Assembly: GCA_947503885.1 (NCBI GenBank)
Contig: CANNFD010000001.1
Span: forward strand, 186,001-250,000
Origin: an uncultured Olleya sp.
Lineage (GTDB): Bacteria > Bacteroidota > Bacteroidia > Flavobacteriales > Flavobacteriaceae
Length of the DNA stretch: 64,000 nt
Direction: 5' to 3'
How positions within the stretch are numbered: the stretch's first letter is position 1; every line of letters begins with the position of its first letter. A program made the position numbers and the translations under genes. Below are positions 7,762 through 15,657 of the stretch, piece after piece. Under the pieces are notes generated by a model, which saw only the letters and a program-made list of their open reading frames with translations, did no database searches and was not told the DNA's origin.

Positions 7762-8856
7762 TTATTTGGTTGCTTTAGGGTAATCTGTATATCCTTTAGC
7801 ACCTGTTGTGTAAAACGTGTCTTTATCCCAAGCTGCTAACTCTAGGTTGTTTTCAAAACGTTCTACTAAATCTGGGTTAGAGATAAATGGCTTTCCGTAA
7901 GCCACTAAATCTGCATAACCATCTTCAATTATTTTATTTCCTTTGTCTTGATCAAATGCAGTGTTAATCATTAAAGTCCCATTGTATAATGGTCTAAAAT
8001 GTTTAGCAATTTCTGTTACAGCATAAGGTATATCAGACACATCTGTAAATGGCTCTGATAAATGTACATAGGCTAAATTGTAATCGTTTAGTCTTTTTAT
8101 AAGATACTCAAATGTTGGAATAGTATCTTTATCCATGGTCATTCCAAATATCCCGTCTAAAGAGGGGTTAAAACGTACTCCTATTTTTTCCTGCGGAATG
8201 ACTTGCTTCATAGCGTCTAAAACTTCAAAAAAGAATCGGGTTTTATTTTCATCCGTTCCTCCATATTTATCGGTTCTTTTGTTTGAGGTACCATTAAAAA
8301 ATTGCTGAAATAAATAGCCATTAGAGGAATGAAGCTCTATACCATCAAAACCTGCTTTTACAGCGTTTGCTGCTGCATTTTTAAAATCTTTAACGGTAGC
8401 TTTAATATCTTCAATAGTCATTTCTTTTGGCGTCACAGTATCTTTAAAGCCTTGTGGAGTAAATGATTTTGAATTTGGATTTATGGCTGAAGCCGAAACC
8501 GGTAATTCTCCATTATGAAAATCTGGATGCGACATGCGTCCAACATGCCATAACTGAATAAAAATAGTACCGCCTTTATCGTGTACGCGTTTGGTTACCT
8601 TTTTCCAACCTTCCACTTGGGCGTCGGTATGGATTCCTGGTGTATGGATATAACCAACTGCTTTTTCAGACACTTGAGCACCTTCTGTAATTATTAGTCC
8701 TGCAGATGCACGTTGCTCATAATACAAGCCATGTAATTGGTCTGTTGGGACATTACCATCGTTATTAGCACGACTGCGCGTCATTGGTGCCATAACGACT
8801 CTGTTTTTAAGATTTATATTTTTATTATAAGGGGTTAAAAGGTGTTGTTTACTCAT
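7762..8856 (-). CDS. nemA: Alkene reductase, old yellow enzyme family
   Basis: FMN-dependent NADPH oxidoreductase that reduces C=C bonds of unsaturated aldehydes, maleimides or nitro compounds. Features are the TIM-barrel start NRVVMAPMTRSRA, LIITEGAQVS, IQLWHVGRMSH, the substrate-binding GIELHSSNGYL with the following FFNGTSNKRTDKYGG, and the C-terminal DLVAYGKPFISNPDL phosphate-binding segment. At position 2 of the usual H-x-x-N pair, both His and Asn are present. Length 364 is normal for NemA. It is the first gene of the nemA-osmC-adh set, and a TAACTTTG -7 element lies 28 bases upstream of its start. Confidence 0.92.
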   Translation of the reverse strand: MSKQHLLTPYNKNINLKNRVVMAPMTRSRANNDGNVPTDQLHGLYYEQRASAGLIITEGAQVSEKAVGYIHTPGIHTDAQVEGWKKVTKRVHDKGGTIFIQLWHVGRMSHPDFHNGELPVSASAINPNSKSFTPQGFKDTVTPKEMTIEDIKATVKDFKNAAANAVKAGFDGIELHSSNGYLFQQFFNGTSNKRTDKYGGTDENKTRFFFEVLDAMKQVIPQEKIGVRFNPSLDGIFGMTMDKDTIPTFEYLIKRLNDYNLAYVHLSEPFTDVSDIPYAVTEIAKHFRPLYNGTLMINTAFDQDKGNKIIEDGYADLVAYGKPFISNPDLVERFENNLELAAWDKDTFYTTGAKGYTDYPKATK

Positions 8857-8883
8857 GTTAATTAATCTAGTTTTTTATACTAC

Positions 8884-8891
8884 CAAAGTTA
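8884..8891 (-). promoter_or_regulatory. Bacteroidota -7 promoter element for nemA
   Basis: The minus strand reads TAACTTTG, matching the Bacteroidota TAnnTTTG -7 consensus, about 28 nt upstream of the nemA ATG. No clean TTG -33 element was found. Confidence 0.4.
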
Positions 8892-9006
8892 CATTTCTTA
8901 AATTTTAAAATCTATTATTTATGGCAATTAGCATAGATTTAACGTTTTATCTTAGTGATCAAATCAAATACTTAAACAACTAATTATAAGGTTATAACAA
9001 ACAAAA

Positions 9007-9035
9007 AACCCATTAAGAAAACATCTTAATGGGTT
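9007..9035 (-). terminator. Intrinsic terminator of the cold-shock gene
   Basis: AACCCATTAAGA pairs perfectly with TCTTAATGGGTT. On the minus strand the stem is followed by TTTTTTG. It lies 23 nt past the stop codon. Confidence 0.85.
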
Positions 9036-9057
9036 ATAATCTAAATTATAAAGTAGA

Positions 9058-9513
9058 TTAGATTTTTTTAACTTTTACTGCATTCATCCCTTTCATTCCT
9101 CTTTCTAATTCGAAAGAGACCTTATCATTTTCTGCAATTTGGTCAACTAAACCACTGACGTGGCAAAAATATTTTTCGTTGTTTTCTGTATCGATAATAA
9201 ATCCAAAACCTTTAGAGGTATCAAAAAATGATACTTTACCGTTTCTTACTGGATCTTCTTCTTCTCCTTCAACTTTTTTAGGAACTCCTAAAACTATTTC
9301 TTCTGCATCAATCTTTTCCTTTAATTCTGGATCTGGCGGAGTATCTACCAAGTTACCATTATAGTCTACGTATGCAAACTGGATTCCATCAGAACCACCA
9401 TTAGCTTCTTTGTCAAGCTTACGTGCTTCCATTTTTTTGCGCTTATCTTCTCTTTTCTTTAAGCGTTTTTTTTCTTTTTCACTTTTATTAAATGTTTGTT
9501 GCGATTTTGCCAT
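9058..9513 (-). CDS. Cold-shock domain protein with basic N-terminal extension
   Basis: Single-stranded nucleic-acid-binding protein. The C-terminal ~60 residues form a cold-shock domain: NGKVSFFDTS, RNP1 KGFGFI (101-106), RNP2 KYFCHVS (114-120). The first ~40 residues are a Lys/Arg-rich helix (KKRLKKREDKRKK), and an acidic linker follows. At 151 residues it is about twice the size of a plain CspA. It likely acts as an RNA chaperone, with the tail adding RNA or ribosome affinity (inference). The gene stands alone with its own terminator and a leader of roughly 120 nt below a TATATTTG promoter element; long leaders are common for cold-shock genes. Confidence 0.9.
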   Translation of the reverse strand: MAKSQQTFNKSEKEKKRLKKREDKRKKMEARKLDKEANGGSDGIQFAYVDYNGNLVDTPPDPELKEKIDAEEIVLGVPKKVEGEEEDPVRNGKVSFFDTSKGFGFIIDTENNEKYFCHVSGLVDQIAENDKVSFELERGMKGMNAVKVKKI

Positions 9514-9641
9514 TAGCGTTATTGAATGTGTGTTTTAAATGAATTCATTTATCAGAAGTAATTAAAAGCTATGTTCTGCTTAACGATTCTTAATTACTAA
9601 AAAGTTGGATTAACGAAAGGTTTACTTGCTTAAATGAGCTA

Positions 9642-9649
9642 CAAATATA
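9642..9649 (-). promoter_or_regulatory. Bacteroidota -7 promoter element for the cold-shock gene
   Basis: The minus strand reads TATATTTG (TAnnTTTG consensus), about 130 nt upstream of the ATG, implying a long 5' UTR. No good -33 TTG was found. The rest of 9514-9840 holds nothing recognisable. Confidence 0.4.
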
Positions 9650-9840
9650 GTGAATTTTTAAATAATTGTATATTAAGTCTTTAAGGTAATTACAAATAAG
9701 TTAAATATCATTGATTATTAACGCTTTCTAAACCTGAAAATAATCACTGTTTTTCTTAAAATTACAATTTATAATCTATTAAGCTTTTATAATCTATAAT
9801 TTGAAAAACAATATTTATCTTTGCAAAAAAGTTATTTATT

Positions 9841-10116
9841 ATGCTTAAAACATTCAGGATTGTTGCCTTTTTAGAAGGAGTTTCTTATTTATTATTAATG
9901 GCAGCTGCTGTATACAAAAGACTTCCAGAGGGAGACGATTATTATGTTAAATTATTAGGGATGCCTCATGGATTATTGTTTGTTGCATACATAGCCTTAG
10001 CTTTTTTATTAAAACCAGAACAAAAGTGGTCTAATAAAGTTTTTGGTATCGTTTTATTAGCGTCTATACTTCCTTTTGGAACTTTTTATGTCGAAAAAAA
10101 GTATTTAAAGTCTTAA
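9841..10116 (+). CDS. DUF3817 small membrane protein
   Basis: A 91-residue inner-membrane protein with about three hydrophobic helices (FLEGVSYLLLMAAAVYK, MPHGLLFVAYIALAFLL, FGIVLLASILPFGTFYV). The pattern FRxVAxLEGxSYLLL...MPHG is that of DUF3817, a widespread family of unknown function sometimes annotated as YdzA-like. It ends in a charged cytoplasmic tail. It is followed 46 bases later by a lipoprotein oxidoreductase gene on the same strand. No function can be assigned. Confidence 0.8.
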   Translation: MLKTFRIVAFLEGVSYLLLMAAAVYKRLPEGDDYYVKLLGMPHGLLFVAYIALAFLLKPEQKWSNKVFGIVLLASILPFGTFYVEKKYLKS

Positions 10117-10162
10117 AACTTTATGATAAAAATGTTAATATTGAATTGCTAATCCATTCATT

Positions 10163-11374
10163 ATGAACATTTTTCCTCGTACACCACTAGTTATAGTGTA
10201 TCTTTTACTTTTTGGTTGTGATACTTTTAATAGTAAAAAAGAAGCCACTATACCAACTACTGTTGTTGACACAGTTAATAAAGAAGTTACTTTATCTGAT
10301 CATGAGTTTTTAATTAATGGTCAGACGTTTAGTGATGCTTTAACTACTGTGTACTTACATAAAATTGAAAACAGAATCCCTATAATTATAGACTCTGCAA
10401 GTGTTAATGATAAACAGTTTCAGTTTAAAGGAAGCATTGAAAACCCTGACTACTTTAGCCTATCTAGTAATATAAGTAACAAACGATTTAGGCTATTAAT
10501 TGATGCTTCAAAAATAGATGTGTTTTTAAATGAATCTATAGAAAACTCTTCCAGCTACTCTTCTACTCCAATCCAAAAAGCTTTTAATGTTTACAATAAA
10601 AAAATGTATGACTACAGAAATAAAGGCGTTGATTTATACTATAATTTAAAAGGGGATTTTTCTAATAAAAGTATTAGCAAATTAAGAAAAGACCGTACTA
10701 AACTGTTTGCCGAAACCAGCACTTATACAGCACAATTTATTGAGTCGCATCCTGACACTTATTTTACTGCACTTTTAATTAGAGATAATATTGGTTTTTA
10801 TCATCATAAAAAAATTCGTGAATTTTACAATAATCTATCTCCAGAATTAAAAGCATTAGCTTTTGTAAAATCAATAGACTCTGCGATAATTGAAAAAGAA
10901 AATTTTGTTAGTAAACCAATTCCAATAAAAACTGAAGTTGCAACAAAAACGTTTGAAGAATATAGACCTAAAGCCTATGGTTTTAGCGGAAAAAACCAAT
11001 ACGGTCAGACCCAATCATTAAACTCCATACCTAGAGGAAAAGTAATTTTGTTAGATTTTTGGGCTAGCTGGTGTGCACCTTGTCGTGCTACCAATCCTGA
11101 TTTAGTCAATTTGTATAATAAATATAATGCAGACGGATTAGAAATCATGAGTATTAGCGAGGATAAAGGTGAAGCAGAATGGATGACTGCAATTAATGTA
11201 GATAACCTTTATTGGAATTACCATATTATTGATAAAAATAAAACTATTGCTTTTAGATATGGCGTAGAAAGTATCCCTTTTAAGCTATTAATAGATAAAA
11301 AAGGACGTATTGCAAGCGAGAAAATTTCTGGTCGTAAGCTGGAGCAACGCATAAAAGAGCTGTTAGCAGAATAA
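10163..11374 (+). CDS. Thioredoxin-like (TlpA/ResA-type) lipoprotein with DUF4369-like N-terminus
   Basis: Envelope thiol:disulfide oxidoreductase. The N-terminal signal ends in a lipobox (LLLFGC), so it is probably lipid-anchored in the periplasm. Residues ~45-130 look like the DUF4369 domain often fused to thioredoxins in Bacteroidota. The C-terminal ~140 residues form a TlpA/AhpC-TSA-like domain with the redox motif WCAPC at about residue 304 (FWASWCAPCR) and the cis-Pro region SIPFKLLID. Length 403 fits this architecture. It may serve cytochrome c maturation or general disulfide reduction (inference). The stop codon abuts the convergent thioesterase gene with no gap. Confidence 0.88.
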   Translation: MNIFPRTPLVIVYLLLFGCDTFNSKKEATIPTTVVDTVNKEVTLSDHEFLINGQTFSDALTTVYLHKIENRIPIIIDSASVNDKQFQFKGSIENPDYFSLSSNISNKRFRLLIDASKIDVFLNESIENSSSYSSTPIQKAFNVYNKKMYDYRNKGVDLYYNLKGDFSNKSISKLRKDRTKLFAETSTYTAQFIESHPDTYFTALLIRDNIGFYHHKKIREFYNNLSPELKALAFVKSIDSAIIEKENFVSKPIPIKTEVATKTFEEYRPKAYGFSGKNQYGQTQSLNSIPRGKVILLDFWASWCAPCRATNPDLVNLYNKYNADGLEIMSISEDKGEAEWMTAINVDNLYWNYHIIDKNKTIAFRYGVESIPFKLLIDKKGRIASEKISGRKLEQRIKELLAE

Positions 11375-11764
11375 TTAATCTGCTAACCTATCTTTTACAA
11401 ACTCTACTTTAGTTTTGCCATGTGGTTTTGTGTTTCCATCTTCATCTAAATTTACCATAATTATATTGTCTACAGTAATAATAGTTTCGCGAGAACGCAT
11501 ATTTCTAACTTCGCAATTTAAAGATATTGAAGTAGTCCCAAACTTTTTAACTTCTAAGCCAATTTCAATTATATCGCCTTCAACAGCCTTACTCATAAAA
11601 TTAATTTCGCTCATGTATTTAGTAACCACTTTATTGTTTTCTAATTGCACGACGGTATACAACGCAGCTTCTTCATCTATCCAAGATAGTAGCTTACCAC
11701 CAAACAGTGTTCCGTTTGGATTTAAATCTTCGGGTTTTACCCATTTTCTAGTGTGAAATCTCAT
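11375..11764 (-). CDS. Acyl-CoA thioesterase, YciA/hotdog family
   Basis: Single hotdog-fold protein of 129 residues that hydrolyses acyl-CoA thioesters. The family signature NPNGTLFGGKLLSWIDEEAAL carries the catalytic Asp in the helix, and a characteristic central KAVEGDIIEIG strand follows. It is shorter than BACH-type double hotdog enzymes and close to YciA. Its 3' end touches the stop of the TlpA-like gene on the other strand. Substrate chain length is not predictable from sequence alone. Confidence 0.88.
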   Translation of the reverse strand: MRFHTRKWVKPEDLNPNGTLFGGKLLSWIDEEAALYTVVQLENNKVVTKYMSEINFMSKAVEGDIIEIGLEVKKFGTTSISLNCEVRNMRSRETIITVDNIIMVNLDEDGNTKPHGKTKVEFVKDRLAD

Positions 11765-11882
11765 GTTTTTTATTTGATTTAAAGATAAAAAAAATGAATT
11801 GTTAATAACACCGTTAAGAAGTATATTTTACTATACCATCATTAGTCTTATTTATCGATATTTTTAATAAAACTTAATTATT

Positions 11883-12299
11883 ATGACATCTAGAGACACA
11901 CAACTTTTAGCCATCAGACCTATAATTAATAGCTTAATTATTAGTCCTAACATGAGTAATGATGAGCGTTTTCAAAATCTAACACTTAGGCCAATAATTA
12001 AATTGCAAAACGATTTATTTGTAGATGTATTTAAAAATTATATAGCTAAACATAAAAACGTTTTTTACCAATTAACCATTGAAAAACGTCTAAATTATAT
12101 AGAGAATGCGATACATAAAGATATTAAGTTTAGAAATAGTTTAAAGGGGATGATAATTGGTCAATTTACTAGTGATGAATATGAAAAATATAGACTAAAT
12201 TCGTCCGCTTTAAATAAACGAATGATGGCTATTGTAAAACAGCGTTTACAGAGTAATATTCAGTTATTTGAAAAATCAGAAACACTTAAAGCGGTGTGA
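11883..12299 (+). CDS. Conserved hypothetical protein
   Basis: A 138-residue, mostly helical soluble protein with many Lys/Arg/Asn residues. There is no signal peptide, membrane segment or recognised motif. LRPIIKLQNDLF near residue 35 and the KRLNYIENAIHKDIKFRNSLKGMIIGQFT segment are the most distinctive parts. It lies 8 bases upstream of the GreA/B-like gene, so the two are likely an operon. I recognise it only as the sort of uncharacterised protein seen next to GreA-like genes in flavobacteria; function unknown. Confidence 0.7.
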   Translation: MTSRDTQLLAIRPIINSLIISPNMSNDERFQNLTLRPIIKLQNDLFVDVFKNYIAKHKNVFYQLTIEKRLNYIENAIHKDIKFRNSLKGMIIGQFTSDEYEKYRLNSSALNKRMMAIVKQRLQSNIQLFEKSETLKAV

Positions 12300-12307
12300 T
12301 ATAAATA

Positions 12308-12754
12308 ATGACAATAAAACAACAACTTTTGCAAATTTGTAATGAGCATGTAGAAAAACGCATAGCAGATTACAAAAATGAGATTGAAATGATCAAAGAA
12401 TCCATTGAAAGTAATGACAAAGGAAGCTCTGAAGATGATGATTCTGGAAATGGTAAGCTATTAAATGATTTAGAAAAAAACATGGGTTACCTAAACGATG
12501 CAAGAAAAACCCAAGACTACTTAAAATTAGTAAAAGCTAATTTGCTAACAACTACTGCTGCCTTAGGAAGCTTAGTTAAAACAGATTCTCTTCACTTTTT
12601 TATATCTATAAGTGTGGGCAAAATACAGCTTAATGACCAAGATTACTACGCGATCTCTTTACAGTCGCCAATTGGGCAATTATTAAAACAAAAATCTATT
12701 GGTGATACTTTTGAGTTTAATGGTACTAAATATACTATAAACGATGTGACCTAA
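12308..12754 (+). CDS. GreA/GreB-like C-terminal domain protein
   Basis: A 148-residue protein with a helical, charged N-terminal half (an EMIKESIESNDKGSSEDDD segment) and a C-terminal half resembling the GreA/GreB FKBP-like domain (YYAISLQSPIGQLLKQKSIGDTFEF). Gre factors bind the RNA polymerase secondary channel and stimulate transcript cleavage. The paired acidic tip residues of a true Gre coiled coil cannot be confirmed here, so it may be a Gre-fold regulator without cleavage activity. Such genes are often mislabelled as 3-oxoacyl-ACP synthase. It overlaps the convergent DUF2461 gene by 4 bases. Confidence 0.7.
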   Translation: MTIKQQLLQICNEHVEKRIADYKNEIEMIKESIESNDKGSSEDDDSGNGKLLNDLEKNMGYLNDARKTQDYLKLVKANLLTTTAALGSLVKTDSLHFFISISVGKIQLNDQDYYAISLQSPIGQLLKQKSIGDTFEFNGTKYTINDVT

Positions 12755-13422
12755 TCTTTAATTAATGACACACCATTTAAATCGGTAGTTAATACATCAC
12801 TCATATAATCAAAAAATGGTCTAATGGTTTTAAAATCATCACTAACTTTTTGAGCAAAATTAGGAGCTAAGACTTCCTTATCTGTAAATTGTTTAACAAA
12901 AATAAATTGTTTCTTTTTTATTAAATCTATTGCTGGATGATCTTTGTCAAAGTTTCTAGGTGCAGTTTTAAGCTCTTCGCCTTGCAATTCTCCCCAAACA
13001 GATTTAAAAAAGGTGTCATTAATAATAGTTCTAAGCTCTTGATCATCCATTTCAAATTCTTTTCTAATCCTTAATAAATCTTCTTTATTTGGATCCCAAA
13101 AACCAGTAGCTATAAAATTGTTACCGGGTTGAATTTGTATGTAATAACCCCCTCTTAATCTAGGTTTAGCCCTGAGAAAAGAACCTCCAAAATTATTTTT
13201 ATAAGGTAATTTGTTTTTTGAAAAACGTACATCTCTATAAATTCTAAATATCTTAAGTTTTTCAAATTCGTCATGCGTTTGCATATTGCCATACACCTTG
13301 TTTAACAAGTCCTTAATAGCTTTTAAAGCTTTTTCGTACTCAGACTTATTATCTGCAAACCAATCGCGGTTATTATTTTTTTCTAATTTTTTTAAAAAAT
13401 CTAAAGCTAACTTTATACTCAT
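12751..13422 (-). CDS. DUF2461 / TIGR02453 family protein
   Basis: A 223-residue cytoplasmic protein with the DUF2461 pattern: LDFLKKLEKNNNRDWFADNKSEYE at the N-terminus, then IYRDVRFSKNKLPYKNNFGG and GGYYIQIQPGNNFIATGFWDP. The family is widespread in bacteria and fungi and its biochemical role is unknown. It overlaps the GreA/B-like gene by 4 bases at its 3' end. A hairpin at 13449-13476 separates its start from the small lipoprotein gene upstream. Confidence 0.88.
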   Translation of the reverse strand: MSIKLALDFLKKLEKNNNRDWFADNKSEYEKALKAIKDLLNKVYGNMQTHDEFEKLKIFRIYRDVRFSKNKLPYKNNFGGSFLRAKPRLRGGYYIQIQPGNNFIATGFWDPNKEDLLRIRKEFEMDDQELRTIINDTFFKSVWGELQGEELKTAPRNFDKDHPAIDLIKKKQFIFVKQFTDKEVLAPNFAQKVSDDFKTIRPFFDYMSDVLTTDLNGVSLIKD

Positions 13423-13448
13423 AAATTATTGTTATTATATAAAAATAC

Positions 13449-13476
13449 AAAAGTCTCGACATTTGTCGAGACTTTT
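13449..13476 (-). terminator. Strong hairpin terminator
   Basis: AAAAGTCTCGAC pairs perfectly with GTCGAGACTTTT around a 4-nt loop. On the minus strand TTTTGTATTTTTA follows, so it most likely ends the small lipoprotein transcript. Confidence 0.75.
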
Positions 13477-13546
13477 GCTGCTATTAATCAAATATAATAT
13501 AAAGGTATATTTAATCACTCTTTTCCATAGCGATGGATCTTATTTT

Positions 13547-13687
13547 TTAATCTACTGCATCTTCTACATCGTCTGCAACACTTTCTACAGCGTCTTCAAC
13601 TTTGTCTCCAGTAGACTCTTCTCTACATCCTGTTAGTATTATTGATAATGAAAATAACAAGATAAATGAGTATGCTAATTTTTTCAT
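13547..13687 (-). CDS. Small lipoprotein, entericidin-like (46 aa)
   Basis: Too short for the ORF track. The frame gives a 46-residue protein starting MKKLAYSFILLFSLSIILTGC, a textbook lipoprotein signal with lipobox LTGC. The mature part is only about 26 residues and strongly acidic (DKVEDAVESVADDVEDAVD), predicted to form an amphipathic helix. The size and pattern recall entericidin-type stress lipoproteins, but sequence identity is not claimed. It lies in a minus-strand run with DUF1328, MscS and Dps genes and is followed by a strong hairpin terminator. Confidence 0.75.
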   Translation of the reverse strand: MKKLAYSFILLFSLSIILTGCREESTGDKVEDAVESVADDVEDAVD

Positions 13688-13813
13688 GATTTTGGTTTTT
13701 TTAAAGGGTTAGTGTTGATTTTAAATTAACGTAACAAAACTAATCAGCAACTTATTTTTGCTTTTAAAAAATTATTGATTAACTGATTAGAGTTGTTAGT
13801 TAGTTTTTTTTAA

Positions 13814-13969
13814 TTAGGCTCCTTTTTTTATAAGTGATAGTATAAATAATACTAAAAATACAAAAAATAAGACTTTAGCAATTCCTGCAGATGCTCCTGC
13901 TATTCCACCAAATCCTAAGACTCCGGCTATAATTGCAATAATAATAAATGTGATTGTCCAACGTAACAT
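13814..13969 (-). CDS. DUF1328 / YtjA-like small membrane protein (51 aa)
   Basis: Too short for the ORF track. The frame encodes [21 protein letters not shown], then [22 protein letters not shown]: two hydrophobic helices with a Gly/Ala-rich turn, matching the DUF1328 (YtjA) pattern of ~50-60 residues. Members are inner-membrane proteins frequently found near general stress genes; the function is unknown. It is preceded 47 bases upstream by the MscS gene on the same strand, which fits a stress-induced cluster. Confidence 0.85.
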   Translation of the reverse strand: MLRWTITFIIIAIIAGVLGFGGIAGASAGIAKVLFFVFLVLFILSLIKKGA

Positions 13970-14016
13970 AATTGAATGGTTTTAATGATTAGTAATAATT
14001 TAAAAGTGCTTTACTT

Positions 14017-14922
14017 TTAATTTTCAGAGAATGATTTCTCTGCTTCCTGAGGGCTTTCAAATGATAATTTATTATCAAATTGTAGTGTCCTGATAGGAAA
14101 TGGTATATTAATATTTTCTTTATCGTAAGCTTTTTTAATTTCTATAATAGCTTTACTTTTTGATCTCATTTTTTCTAATGCATTTTCTGCATCTATCCAG
14201 AATCTACATAAGTAGTTTATCGAGCTTCCTCCATATTCTGTATAATAAAACTCTACATCTTCTGGTTTTTCAATTTGATCAAACGTATTGCAAATGGTCT
14301 CTTTTGTTAATTGTTCTACTTGCTCTAAGTTAGATTCGTATCCTACTCCACATTCTAAAAACACTCTCATTTTAGTTGTTAATGTGTAGTTTTTCATTGG
14401 ATTATCTAAAATCATTTTATTAGGGATAATAACCATATTGTTATCTGCTTCCTTAATAGTAAAGTCTTTTAAATTAATGTCAATAACTTCTCCAGAAAAA
14501 CCGTTAGTTTCTACCCAATGTCCAATTTGTATCTTTTTTCTAAAAGACAATACTATACCAGCAAAGGTGTTAGATAGTGTCCCTTGCAATGCTAAACCAA
14601 TTGCTAAACCTGCGACACCTGCTCCTGCTAAAAGCGAGGTTAATGTTTTACTTAAGTTTAAAATACCTAATGCTAAAAATAAACCTGCTAAAACTACAAC
14701 TACTGATGATAGACTACCTATCATGTTTGTAATAGAGTTTTGTTGTACTTTTTTAGCTACTAATTTGGTAACATATTTATTAACATACTTAGCAATAAAA
14801 TAAGCTGTTACCAATACAATAATTGCTAATATTAAATTTGGTATGTTTGCTACAATAGCGTTAAACCAAGCGCTAAGCTTGTCTATTAGTAAATTATACG
14901 CTTCTGTTAATTGTGATTTCAT
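14017..14922 (-). CDS. mscS: Small-conductance mechanosensitive channel (MscS family)
   Basis: Inner-membrane channel that opens on membrane tension to release solutes after osmotic downshift. Three N-terminal membrane helices are followed by the pore helix with the Gly/Ala pattern LLAGAGVAGLAIGLALQGTL, then the beta domain (GHWVETNGFSGEVIDINLKDFTI, VIIPNKMIL) and the C-terminal cytoplasmic cage. Length 301 is typical. It lies 49 bases downstream of dps and upstream of DUF1328 and the small lipoprotein, probably one stress-related transcription unit. Confidence 0.93.
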   Translation of the reverse strand: MKSQLTEAYNLLIDKLSAWFNAIVANIPNLILAIIVLVTAYFIAKYVNKYVTKLVAKKVQQNSITNMIGSLSSVVVVLAGLFLALGILNLSKTLTSLLAGAGVAGLAIGLALQGTLSNTFAGIVLSFRKKIQIGHWVETNGFSGEVIDINLKDFTIKEADNNMVIIPNKMILDNPMKNYTLTTKMRVFLECGVGYESNLEQVEQLTKETICNTFDQIEKPEDVEFYYTEYGGSSINYLCRFWIDAENALEKMRSKSKAIIEIKKAYDKENINIPFPIRTLQFDNKLSFESPQEAEKSFSEN

Positions 14923-14971
14923 ATTGTTTTTTAATGGTTAATTAGACTTAGTTATTATACTTAAGTTGTCA

Positions 14972-15475
14972 CTAACTATTTGTTGTTTCTTTTTTTAATT
15001 GATCAGATGTACTTTTAGACCAAGCATTAAGCATCCAACTTGTTTTTTCTAACTCTCTAATATAAGCGCCTATCAAATCCATTGTACCTTCATCTTCTGC
15101 TTCTTCAGCTTTTTTAAGTACTTGAGACATTTGCGCTAACATTGTTTTATGATCGTTTAAAAGCTCATCAACCATCTCATGATCTGTTATCATACTTGCT
15201 GCTTCAGTTAATGATGACATTTTTAAATAATCACTAAACTTACTTACTGGGTGATGTCTTAAGGTTAAAATGCGTTCTGCAATTTCATCCACTTTTAATT
15301 TAGCTTCGTTATACATGTCTTCAAACTTTTCATGTAAATCAAAAAAGTTTTTTCCTAATACGTTCCAATGGAAACTTCTTAGTTTTTGATAGTATATATT
15401 ATAATCTGATAATAATGTGTTTAATTCAACAACTACAGGTAATATTTTTTCATCTTGCATATTCAAATAATTCAT
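14972..15475 (-). CDS. dps: Dps, DNA protection / ferritin-like protein
   Basis: Dodecameric ferritin-like protein that oxidises and stores iron with peroxide and can shield DNA. The family ferroxidase signature is visible as FHWNVLGKNFFDLHEKFEDMYNEAKLKVDEIAERIL, which contains the His, Asp and Glu ligands. Length 167 fits Dps. It is the first gene of the dps-mscS-DUF1328-lipoprotein run, consistent with induction in stationary phase or oxidative stress (inference). No regulator gene lies adjacent. Confidence 0.93.
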   Translation of the reverse strand: MNYLNMQDEKILPVVVELNTLLSDYNIYYQKLRSFHWNVLGKNFFDLHEKFEDMYNEAKLKVDEIAERILTLRHHPVSKFSDYLKMSSLTEAASMITDHEMVDELLNDHKTMLAQMSQVLKKAEEAEDEGTMDLIGAYIRELEKTSWMLNAWSKSTSDQLKKETTNS

Positions 15476-15657
15476 GTCTTCTGTGTGTTAGTTTTGTATA
15501 ATTAATTTCTATGATACAAAGATGCAACACAAATCAAGCTAACATGTTATATGTTTTTTGAAGAATGTTATACAATTTCAATAAACACCTACAGGCAGTG
15601 GTATTCGGAGTTATAAAGAAATGTAGTTATGAGAAGATTTATGATATTTAAAGTAAT

